In this document: piece by piece, positions 1 through 9,394 of the stretch
Position numbering within the stretch: the stretch's first letter is position 1
How the letters are laid out: each line of letters starts with the position of its first letter
Origin: Hypsibius dujardini
Taxonomy: Eukaryota; Tardigrada; Eutardigrada; Parachela; Hypsibiidae
DNA: 47,542 nucleotides
NCBI GenBank assembly: GCA_001579985.1
Contig: LRSR01009697.1
Coordinates: forward strand, 1 to 47,542
Direction: 5' to 3'
Notes under the pieces: model-generated
The model's input: only the letters and a program-made list of their open reading frames with translations
Databases searched by the model: none
Told to the model about the DNA's origin: nothing
Program-made: the position numbers and the translations under genes

Positions 1-109
1 GTATATGTCTGTTTGTCCGTCTATTTGTATGTCTGTCCGTCTGTCTGTTCTCTATATGTCTGGTTGTTCGTTCATCTGTCCGCTCGGCTCGCTGTAGAGA
101 ATAACTTAC
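1..109. repeat. Degenerate CTGT/CCGT tract in intron 5 of SID-1 paralogue A
   Basis: Imperfect GTCTGTCC-type repeats fill positions 1-90, just past the exon-5 donor (GTAAGT on the minus strand, GT at 109-108). The intron continues beyond the window. Confidence 0.7.
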
Positions 110-1267
110 CGCAGTCGAGCGACCATCGACCGAGGTAGTAAATCTGTGCACTCAATCCAAACGTAAACACCACCAAAATGATGGAAAATCCGATCCACAC
201 CGAGATGCTGATGTATACCACCCCCAGCACCGTCACCAGGATGATCAGCGCGAAGAACGCGTAGAACAGGTACGCATTCGGCATGATGTCTGGATGACGA
301 GCCTGGTAGATTTTCAGCATACCCAAACCCCCGATTAGGTACATGAAGGATGTATCAAACTGGAAGTTGGAGTAGCTCGGGCAGACGTGGTAGGAGCCAC
401 TCATCAGGCCCTCCATAATCAGAGCCAACCCCATGGCGTAGAACAGCTCAAACTGCGGTGGAATGCCTTTTTCTTTGCCTTCCGCGGCGGGCTCGTCGTT
501 TCGGCTCTTGATATACTGCATTTGCCGGCGCCGCACTAGGAGGATGAAGAGGAAGCCTAGCATAAGGTAGCCGATATTGCTGAAGACGTGGTTGAAATCG
601 CTGAGGAAGCCCAATGGATTGGCACAGGCGAAATTGTAATAGCAGAGATCCTCGTTTCCTGGAAAGTAAAGTTTACTGTCTTTAGAAAAAACACATGAAT
701 AAATTAGCAGGTAAACTGACAGGTATAAAGCACGTACAGACAGAAAACAACTAAAGATGGGCAGGCAGAGAGAAGGACAAACAGGCAGACAGACAGGAAT
801 GGATCGATGAGAAACAGGCAGAGGCAGACAGACAAGTGTACCTGTGCTTCGTAGCACACGCTGATACGTCAAGACCAGCTGTGCCACAGGGAGCCCGTAA
901 AAGATGCAGATAGTGATCATAGACCAGCGATACTGACGGTCTTTTTTCGACAGCCGTGACCGACTTTTCCGCGTCAAATCGGATACAGTCACAACCGTCT
1001 TTCCGCGTACAATGTTCTTGTCATCGGACATATCGTCAATGAAGTCAACTTCGTCCTCAAGAGAGGAAACGGATGTCCGGCGTTGTGAGACAGCCAGATC
1101 CGAAGTAGATGGGGTTGGTGATGGTGTCTTTGACTGGCCACGGGTCGGCGTCGTCTTCGCACTTGTTGACGGGCTGGCATATCCCGTGCCATTCGGTTCG
1201 GGAATCGGATTTCCTGAAATAAAAAAGACTTTCAGACGTAATCTCTCAGTCAGTCTGTATGTATGAC

Positions 1268-1342
<75 letters not shown>

Positions 1343-1943
1343 GCATATATCTGCTAATTTGTTGATATGTGTATCCGATATATAATAACTATCAACCACC
1401 CACCTTCAAGATCTTTCTCCAGCGCATCCAGCACCTTTCCATGGGAGTCAACATCCGGCTGGCTGACTCGTTCCTCTGTCATTTTTCCGAAACAGTATTT
1501 CCACTTGACGATATTACTCGCCAGCAATGCACACGTAATGACGTAGAACCCCGTGAAAAAGGAGACGGCAGCCACGATAGCGATGGTGTAGCCTTTGGAG
1601 CTGAGGGATTCGGTCACGGTGATGTTCACTGTTTTCACACGGAGATAAGTGGCATTCTTGGGGCTGATTATTTGCTCGATTTGGGTGCAGTAGAAGTCGA
1701 CGGGTTTCACTGTCACGACGATGTAAAATTTGTCGTAGCCATCGTCACGTGTTACGACGATTGATCCCTTGGATGTCACTGTCTGGTAGTAACCTGTAAT
1801 GCAATAAGGTTGAGACGCTAATAATTACATGGCTGATCCTTAGTTTGAAATCCCCGTACAGTCCGGGCCAAAGCGTTCTCTGCCTAAATGTCTGAACTGT
1901 TTGGTTGCATGCCCATCTGCAGACATGCCATCTGCCTGTCTGC

Positions 1944-1990
<47 letters not shown>

Positions 1991-2958
1991 TCTATCTGAA
2001 TTCCTGACCGTCACGCGTTTGGGTCCCTTGCCTGTAACTAGGTACCTTCAATTCTCAGTTGGGACTCCTCATCAGCCACAGGGCAATGCACCGGCTGAAT
2101 AGAGAAGTAGCTGCAGAATTTGTTGTCCTCTAACGACTCTATCGTAACCAGGACGCGATCAATCCCCGGTGGCATCTCGAACTCCACATACTGTGGCTCG
2201 GACGGAGTCACATTGAAGATCATCGGAACGTTCATTTCTATGAAGAAGTCCGGCACTTGGAAAGCCCGAAACTCAAAATCCACGTTGCTGGCGGAGGATG
2301 TGGAGAGATCGACGTAGAGGTCTTGGTAGACGACTTCGCCGGGCGGTGCGGACTCATTCAGACCTGTGAAAACATCAGGAAATAAAGAAATTACCAGCCG
2401 ACTAATACATGATCAATCAATCAAGAAAAGACGCACACCAACAAGAAGCGGAACCCGAGGAGGATTACTGCATCAATCAATGAATCAATTGACAATCAGA
2501 CAAATAATAGGCAACGATAATAGTAACGTTATGAAGCAATCAACAAATCAACCGCAGTTTTTACCGTTGATATGGTAATTAATGGTCGGACAAAGGGTCC
2601 GGCTGGTCGTCAGGAACGGATAGATGCGCTCGACATTCAACGGCACCTGCCACGACAGCACCCCCAACTGCTGCTTTATCACTACTAGCATGGGATTAGT
2701 TTCCAGGGCATTCGTGCTGGAGACCGTCACGCGAATGGCGTCCGTTTCGTTGTCCAGTCGGGTGTAGTTGAAGGCGTAAATCATCGACTCATTGCTGTTG
2801 ATCTGCCCACGGTAGGTGTGGTTGAATTCGGCCGGGACGAATTTCTGCCCAATGCTGAGATGTGCACTGGAGTGGAACTGGCGAATCCAAGCGTAACTGC
2901 ACGGGAAGAGGAGGCAAACGAGCAGTGCTGCTTTTAGAGCTCCTCGACACTCGGTCAT
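110..2958 (-). CDS. SID-1/SIDT-family dsRNA channel, paralogue A (3' end off window)
   Basis: Five coding exons: 2958-2565, 2363-2046, 1793-1404, 1213-842, 658-110. All junctions are GT-AG and phase 1, and the frame is continuous. The start is the ATG at 2958, directly before a signal peptide (MTECRGALKAALLVCLLF); the open frame runs a little further upstream but has no earlier ATG. Exons 1-2 encode the extracellular beta-rich region. Exon 3 ends in a first membrane segment (YTIAIVAAVSFFTGFYV). Exon 4 holds a Ser/Thr/Pro-rich acidic loop and the second segment (ITICIFYGLPVAQLVL). Exon 5 holds several more, with family signatures GNEDLCYYNF, SDFNHVFSNIGY and SYHVCPSYSNFQFDTSF. Family knowledge: SID-1/SIDT proteins are about 11-pass proteins of the CREST group that import dsRNA or handle lipids; the His/Asp residues in these motifs are the conserved metal-site residues. 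About 674 residues are present. By comparison with paralogue B, two further exons (about 170 residues, with the HDxWH motif) should lie left of position 110. Confidence 0.9.
735..835. repeat. ACAG-type short repeats in intron 4 of SID-1 paralogue A
   Basis: Interrupted ACAG/GCAG units (clearest at 780-796 and 813-835) lie between exons 5 and 4. They are the reverse complement of the CTGT array at 1266-1342 on the other side of exon 4. Confidence 0.7.
1266..1342. repeat. Perfect (CTGT)n microsatellite in intron 3 of SID-1 paralogue A
   Basis: About 19 uninterrupted CTGT units. The array creates long spurious open frames in this stretch. It is intronic, between exon 4 (ends 1213) and exon 3 (ends 1404). 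Confidence 0.95.
1930..1998. repeat. (CTGT)n followed by (CTAT)n in intron 2 of SID-1 paralogue A
   Basis: CTGT units pass directly into CTAT units, a compound tetranucleotide microsatellite inside the intron between 1793 and 2046. Confidence 0.9.
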
Positions 2959-4238
2959 TCTTTCGTCTCGCAGATATAATATATACCGCACAGTATTGAA
3001 TTCCTATCCAATACTGCCACTAGTGAAAAAATCGGATTTCGCGAAGAGGGGGCTATTTCAAATAAAAATAAAATTTAAGAAAACGGCAAAACAACAAAAC
3101 CATTCGTAGAATTATTAGTTCTTACAAGGCTCGCAGCAAAAATCTTCCAGCATCAGCTCAAAATGTTCGAGCTCTAATTTTCGCCCAATTCCTCGCAGAA
3201 ACTACCAGCACATAGCTCGAGCAAAGGGCTTTGCGCTGCAAAAAAATTTCGAGGTGATCGCTGCAAAGGCAGCGGAGTTTCGGAGATTGAAAGATCGCCG
3301 CTGCAAAGAACGAAAACCAATTTCAAGGCCGCCTCGTGAGATTCTTCCCCGCGTCGCGCGCTACAATTCTCCAACGCGGGAAATGATAACAATGCGGCAG
3401 GTGACGCTAGTCATTCTTCTTATATATATCTCAGTCAGACGTAAATCACAATCGCGTAGACAGCGAGATAAAAGTGCGATTTTGGAATCGCTGGAATCTT
3501 CCCGTGTGAAGATTTGTTTACATCACAGCTGATGACTCATCCGGTCGTTCACCGTCGTCCCGCCCCGCTTCCTGATAGTGTTCAGTTAGGGAAATCCCCC
3601 TGTGACTCTTGTGGGTATCGCTACGGCATGTAGACAGGGAAAACGCACAAATTAATCCCGAAATTCTATTGGTCGATTGGCGTAAATTCACAGCAATTCT
3701 ATTGGCCGGTGGGATTTTGACTCATAACAAACTTGGTTTATTCACAATGACCACCAGATTACAAGTACGTACACTGCAGACAGACAAGGCGGAGGCTTAG
3801 CTACGTTTGTTCGTTTTGATGGTGCTGTCAGCCAGGCTAAAGCGACCACAAGACTACAGCGGTTTCCTGACGATTTTTTATGGATCAACAAACGAACAAG
3901 CTGCTTGTGATGTTTTTATCCGAGCGTGAATCATCACGCCGCAGTGGTTTGAAAACGTTTCAACTATTTTAATCTTTCCTTCTCTTGGTCATAATTTTTT
4001 TCTCCGCCACTCTGCTTATGCGTAATAGGAGGAGTTCATTATTCATGCCCCACTTTGCTGACACTGTTTTTTTCCTGCATTCGTTGAATATTTTTTCTGG
4101 TGGCTAATTTTTGGAGGCACTCGACATAGAATTGATCATTCCAATGTGGTGGACGTAGGAGTGGAAGGAGATATCTTAGAGTGGGATTATCGTTTGTAGT
4201 GCTGTGATTGATTGATTGATTGATTGGCTGGCTGCGTA
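2959..4238. promoter_or_regulatory. Intergenic region between divergently transcribed SID-1 A and FBXO30-like gene
   Basis: About 1.28 kb with no supported coding exon. Both flanking genes start here in opposite directions, so it must hold both promoters. Around 3220-3310 the unit GCTGCAAA recurs three times, with a palindromic CTGCAAAGGCAGC-like stretch. At 3662-3710 the unit AATTCTATTGG occurs twice plus an extra GATTGG, i.e. three inverted CCAAT boxes in about 45 bp. A short GATT array (4208-4226) ends 12 bp before the plus-strand ATG. The promoter role is inferred from position only. Confidence 0.45.
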
Positions 4239-5884
4239 ATGAATCAGCCCAATGCTTCCAACAGTCACTCCCACTGCGTGTCCTGCTTCCGCAGCAACTG
4301 CTCCGCCAGAAGAAGTGCTGAGAGTTGTTCCATCATGCGCTGCCACAAGTGCGGGGTGTTGCTGCATGAATGTAAGCTGTCGGAGCACGTGGAGGAGACC
4401 TGTCCGGAAAGTGTGGTAAGTGTTTACGGAAGAATCAATCAATCAAGCGGAAACATTTGGATGCGTTTCGTATAGCCAAATACGGCAATCAATCAATGGC
4501 CAGCAGTCAATCAAGCGATGAAATTGCGTTTGGCTTTTGAGCTTTCTAATCAGCCAATCAATCTTATAACAAGTCTTTACCATGGGGTTATTCTATTTTT
4601 CCAGGTCACTTGCATCAACGTCGGCAACGGATGTGGACTGTTGATGAAACGGAGAGTTCTGGGAATTCACTTGGTAAGTTAACATTAAAGTATTAAGCAT
4701 AAAATTAAACAATTCAATAAAATAGTGGAGCTTTGAATTTACTCTTGACCTAATTTTCATAAAATTTTTTCATCAACTTTTTAGTTTTGTGTGCGTTATG
4801 GGTATTCATATGAAATGATAGGAAGTTTTAAATTCAACCTAGAAAATGGATTTCAAATTTCTCTTGATAAGTTCCGGCCTTGATTTATATTTCAGCTTTT
4901 GTGTTAATTTACTTGTTAAATTTAATGCAACAAAATATTTTAGCTTGCATTTCTTCATCAGTTTTTTTAAAAATCTATGTTTCATTTTATTTGAAAGTAC
5001 GACGTATGAGTAGTGCAGTTTTTTAGGTATTTAGAACAATAATTTTACAAGTTTAGTATAAGTTTCTCCATTAACATTGGATTTACATTCATTTTTCGCT
5101 GATGGATAAAATAAAAATAGAATTTATTAAGTGACTGCATTATATAACCAGATTTTCGGAATTTCAGACATAAAGGTTGGTTTTTTTTTTATCTTTACAT
5201 ATTTTGTATTTTCAGGAGCTGTGTCCGGCTAGTATTGTCATCTGTTCGGTGGAGTGGAATCGCTGGTACGTAATTTTGGCCACGATCCATGCATCAGTAC
5301 ACCACTGATCAATCAATCAATCAATCGAGCGACGGAACACAATAGACATAATATCCATCAATCAACCTCACATCGTAGCAGTTGATTTATTTGATTGACG
5401 AATTTAGGCCTCTGCACTATGTGGACAAGCACTCACCCTTACCATTTTTCCTGCCTAATCCGCAAGGCTACCCCGAGCAACTGGACATTGCCTTGGCGTT
5501 GCGTGACCAAGCCATGCTGAACGCGGCGTATGAAGCACCACGACATTTCCGAAGAATGCGGAACGAGCTGACTGAACGATTCCCCGCTGTGCCGCTGCCG
5601 ACTGCACGGCAAGTACCAGTGTCCATTCTCCGAGAGCGAGAGTTAATGGCTGTACCAAATGGTGTGAACGGGGCGGTGACGGGTGGATGGAGTCGGGACA
5701 CGTCGATTGATTCGGATTCCCAGTCAACTGTCAGGTGAGTTTGACAAGCAGGCAGGCAGACGGCAGTGGACAGACAGAGAGATAGGCATACAGACAGACA
5801 GAGAAACAGACAGAAATACTGATTGACTGACTGACTGACTGACTGACTGACTGACTGACTGACTGACTGACTGACTGACTGACT

Positions 5885-5923
<39 letters not shown>

Positions 5924-7840
5924 CGACAGAAGACTAAGTGGGTTCTATACTTATTTGCTGAATTTTTTAGTGGCTTAACGTCGGAGGACGACTTCAGCTG
6001 GTCGGACACGCCATGGCAGAAGCGCCGAAATCCCCCCGGTCTCTCACGGAGCCTTTGCTCGAAGTTATACCAGGCCAGTCGGCAGACAACGGAAACGCTC
6101 AAAGTGGCGCTCCAGATGATAACGGAAGGTCACGATAACAGCGACGATGAACGGTTGCGAGAGGTGGAAAGTAATAATGGGGACTCGATTGATGATCAAG
6201 CCCCCTCAGAATTTGGTGATTCCACTGTGGGTTCGGATAAAGCAGTCTATGCTTTGGAGTTCTCGATAACATGTACGCAGATCTTCGTGCCTGCCTACAT
6301 TTGCATGTCTGTGTGTATGCCCTGTCTGTCTGTCTGTCTGTCCGTTTGTTTGTCTATCTGTCTATCTGTCTCACTGTCTTTCTGTCTCTCTGTTTTGTCT
6401 CTCTGTCTATGTGTCTGTTTGTCTCGTCTCTTTGTCTAGCTGAATGTTTGTCTGTCTGATTGATTACTAATAGAATTCTTTGTAGCACAAGCTATGGAAG
6501 AAGGTGACGACGTGACGCTGGCAACCGCCGAAGAATTTACCAGCTCTGTTGTGCCACCAGCGCCTCCTGCTCATGCTGCCATTGCACTCGGTGTTAATGT
6601 CGTGGTCGAATCAATCACGCGGTAAGCCACTCCCTATTTTCCTTAATTTTGATTTTCGACCCGCCGTTTCACAAATCCTCGTGGCTAATATTTTTCATAG
6701 ATATCAGACGAAGCCGAAGTCCATGCTAACCTTTGTGTGCGGTCAGTCTTTCCGGCGGAGTGAATATGCCGCCCATTACAGGAACGTCCACAGCGAAATT
6801 CAAGGCGGCCTTACGTGGTTGGTTATTTGTCTAGCCTTGATATTTTTTTTATCTGCAAATATTCATGTGGGAAGATATTTATAATTTTTTATTCTTTACA
6901 GGATAGAACAGCGGTGCCCACTAGCACAATACGGGTGTCCCTTCTCGCACCGACGAGTCTATCCCGGACAACCGAAAAACGCGGCGTTGATTCATTCGAC
7001 GGATTTGCAAAGCTTTGGCGTGCATCACGTCGACGACCCGGCTCATCTCCCACACAACGCCGAGGAGGATTATCTTTCGCAAATGCCGGAGGAGATTCTG
7101 TTACGCATTGGCCACTTTCTCGACGGTAATGAGCATCTTAGACCTCTCCTATTTCTTTGTCTGCCTGTGTGTGTATCTGTCTGTCTGTCTATCGGTCTGT
7201 CTGTCTATCTGTTTGTCTGCCTGCCTGCCTGCCGGTGGTCTGATCTTGCGTGGTTGTCCTTTGTCTGTTTGTGGTCCAGCAATATGTGATTATCTTATTC
7301 ACAGGATTCGCTCTGAACAACTTCTCCCGAGTGAGTCGGCGACTTCGCTTCTCGTGCCTCTCTCTCTTGGAAGAGAAAGGCATGGTCCACCAAGAGTGGA
7401 ACAAAATTGGACGTGGTCGTTGGAGAATTGAATTCCAGGTAAGACTTTGGATTCTCACGTCCTATTTGGTTGCTTAAGCTTGGGCCTCCGTCTTCGAGAA
7501 CAGGCATAATGAGCTGATGATTCAAATTATCTTTGCCCTTTTTGTGTGTTAGCGGTGGATGTTCAGTACCGCCTTCGACGAGGTCGTTCAGTGGAAGCTC
7601 AATTCTCGATCGGTCGGCGAGCACCTTCGATGTTGTCCGTTCTTCCATCGCGTCCGGCACCTATCGCCCATTCAACTTCCGGCATTGGCAGAGTCTGACA
7701 CATGTGCGAGCGAACAAATGCTAGCCAAACTGACGGAGCACTCCAAAAAGTTCTCCGGTGATGGGGACGAAGTGATCCAGTTGACCGACTGGCGACCTTC
7801 AAAAACTCCCGTTTCATGTGATACTCCTAGTCTGCCTTAG
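4239..7840 (+). CDS. FBXO30: FBXO30/FBXO40-type F-box protein with TRAF-like zinc fingers
   Basis: Ten coding exons: 4239-4415, 4605-4673, 5216-5265, 5408-5734, 5971-6272, 6486-6621, 6701-6817, 6902-7125, 7305-7438, 7553-7840 (TAG); 607 residues. The start is the ATG at 4239; the same frame continues upstream only through a TTG. Residues 1-90 form a Cys/His-rich TRAF-type zinc-finger region (HCVSCF, CHKCGVLLHECKLSEH, GIHLELCPASIVICSVEWNRW) that matches the N-terminus of vertebrate FBXO30/FBXO40. The middle is acidic and unconserved. A second zinc-finger-like block has FVCGQSFRRSEYAAHYRN and IEQRCPLAQYGCPFSHRR. The F-box follows at about 453-500 (QMPEEILLRIGHFLD), then a C-terminal block with EHLRCCPFF. 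Family role: substrate receptor of an SCF (Skp1-Cul1) ubiquitin ligase. Human FBXO30 is longer (about 745 residues), mainly in the linker. The exon 5 donor (GTACGC) and exon 7 donor (GTTGGT) are weak; exon 5's end is the least certain boundary. Confidence 0.9.
4434..5324. repeat. Scattered (ATCA)n tracts in introns 1-3 of the FBXO30-like gene
   Basis: Short ATCA/AATC runs occur at about 4434-4446, 4487-4513, 4549-4562 and 5306-5324. The 541-bp intron 2 (4674-5215) is otherwise AT-rich and I see nothing else in it. Confidence 0.6.
5747..5924. repeat. ACAG-type repeats, then (GACT)n and (GACA)n, in intron 4 of the FBXO30-like gene
   Basis: Imperfect ACAG units (5747-5822), a run of GACT units (about 5824-5886) and a run of GACA units (about 5885-5924). 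They lie immediately upstream of exon 5 (5971-6272). The GACA part is complementary to the CTGT array downstream of the same exon. Confidence 0.9.
6318..6455. repeat. CTGT array in intron 5 of the FBXO30-like gene
   Basis: Near-perfect CTGT units at 6322-6341, degenerating into CTAT/CTGT/CTCT up to about 6455. Confidence 0.85.
7150..7235. repeat. CTGT/CTGC array in intron 8 of the FBXO30-like gene
   Basis: Imperfect CTGT units passing into CTGC units, between exon 8 (ends 7125) and exon 9 (starts 7305). Confidence 0.8.
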
Positions 7841-9394
7841 TCTATTGCAACTCAGCTGGTTTTTTATACATTTATCTTTACTTTTTGGTTCGTGTTCCCT
7901 GGTCTTTTTCTAAATTTTGACCTGCCAAAGGCTTGCTTGATTGCTTGGAGGTTTTTTTACGTAATACACTGTAAGAGCCTTTTGCCGTTACGTCGCAATC
8001 TTTTTTTCATAAATGTTTTTAAGAAGCAAGTCGTTAAGTGATTTCTGTTTCGAGAAAACAGTGTAGTTGACAGTCTTCATAGTTGTACATTATACACTAT
8101 CACCGACTAGAAAAAAAGTATACTATTATTTTTTGTCTAAAATAATTTCTAACGACCGGTTCCTAAAAACGGCGTCTCAAATTATGATCGAAATATATTA
8201 CAAATACAAATGTATTTTACTATTTTAAATCTCATGGAGGGTCTGGCATAACTTGGCGAGATGATTTTCAGAGGTGGAACGCAAAATGACTCCGCTTTAT
8301 GTTTTTCTAATAGAAATAATTTTCGGAAAGCTATTTTTTCGGCAGAATTTCAAAATTGAGAAAATACTGGAAACACTGGATTTTTTATGATTGTCACTGT
8401 AAAAAGTTCTGTTTTGGGAAAATATTCATTTTAAAGAATTTTGGCCCTTTCCCTCTTAAAACTTCTATTTAAATCAATTGGCATTAGCAGCATCTGTTTT
8501 GGAGATCAGGGGACAGAGCTATGTGCCATTCTCAAGACTGACATGAAACTTCCGAGCGATATTCCAGAAAGAACGCCTAGCTCCGCCCCGTGACCTCTAA
8601 CGAAATGTGAAATTCTGCCGAAAAAAAAATTCAGAGCCTGATTGAAAATCGTCGTAATTATACTTGTATGAGAAAAAGAATAATTTGCGTTCTATCTCTG
8701 AAAATCGATCCTGTAGTAAGCGGGAAACTCATGAGAAAGCATAAAGAGTAAAAATAAAAGTTTTTCTGAAAATAGAATCTTTTTGTGACAGTCTCCATGA
8801 TAATGGCCAGCAGGTCCTCCTCTGGCCTTGATGGAACACCGACGTCTCCGTGGATTTGTACGCACAGCACTGTTCTCTTGAGCAAGATTGTAAGTCAAAC
8901 AGTGGGGTAATTTGTCATGTCAGCCATTTATTGGAGACTCCCGGTCTATCTCCCAGGTTGCGGAAAGATTAGATTGCGCAGCAAGCGTTAGAATTATTAT
9001 TCCGAAGAAAATACGGAGCGACACGTCGGGTGGAACTCACTGGCCATCGCGTACCCGACTAGCATTGTGTCTGTAGTACAGTGGATGCACTTAGTCCTCC
9101 GATACAGCCAACAATGAATGCCATGGTGAAGCCCCAGAGTCCAGTTCCTAACTTCTTAAGTTTACTTGATATGGAGTGCGGAGTATAAGTTCCCTCTTTT
9201 GACGTACACATGCATTGACGCCAAAAGGTAGTACTGACGCGTGATGATTACATTCGAGTCTTTTCAGCAGCACACTGGCATATAAAATTGGGGAAAATTT
9301 ACGACTGAACTGTACATAACTTATCCATAGTCCTGTTTCAAATGCTCTCCATTATTTGAGCGTCTTGCGTTTATCTTTCCAGGCTTTGAAAGTG
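7841..9394. other. Intergenic region, FBXO30-like gene to protease gene 1
   Basis: No coding gene is supported. 8258-8710 is a foldback repeat (separate entry). A short minus-strand open segment at 9059-9210 encodes a hydrophobic stretch (LWGFTMAFIVGCIGGLSAS) ending in TAG, without a convincing start or acceptor. A TTTCCAG acceptor-like site ending at 9382, 12 bp before the protease ATG, suggests a 5'-UTR intron. Confidence 0.5.
8258..8710. repeat. Foldback repeat family 1, copy 1
   Basis: An imperfect palindrome. Nested inverted pairs: 8262-8288 with 8684-8706 (GATTTTCAGAG versus CTCTGAAAATC), 8337-8352 with 8617-8634 (CGGCAGAATTTCA versus TGAAATTCTGCCG), and 8501-8520 with 8579-8598 (left GGGGACAGAGCT, right AGCTCCGCCCC). 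The left inner arm also carries the family hallmark AATCAATTGGCATTAGCAG (8472-8490). No open frame; probably a non-autonomous element. Confidence 0.7.

Noticed and set aside
1-1346. A single 424-residue minus-strand open frame through SID-1 A exons 4 and 5
   Set aside because: It reads through intron 4 and the CTGT array. Splice sites at 1213, 842 and 658 and comparison with paralogue B show two separate exons.
4224-4238. Earlier start for the FBXO30-like gene
   Set aside because: The frame upstream of 4239 begins with TTG, not ATG. The ATG at 4239 is the first usable start.
5731-6102. Minus-strand frame of repeated Ser/Val/Cys
   Set aside because: It is translation of the GACA/GACT array and lies opposite a real FBXO30 exon.
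6104-6459. Plus-strand frames rich in Cys/Leu/Ser
   Set aside because: They run past the exon 5 donor into the CTGT array in intron 5.
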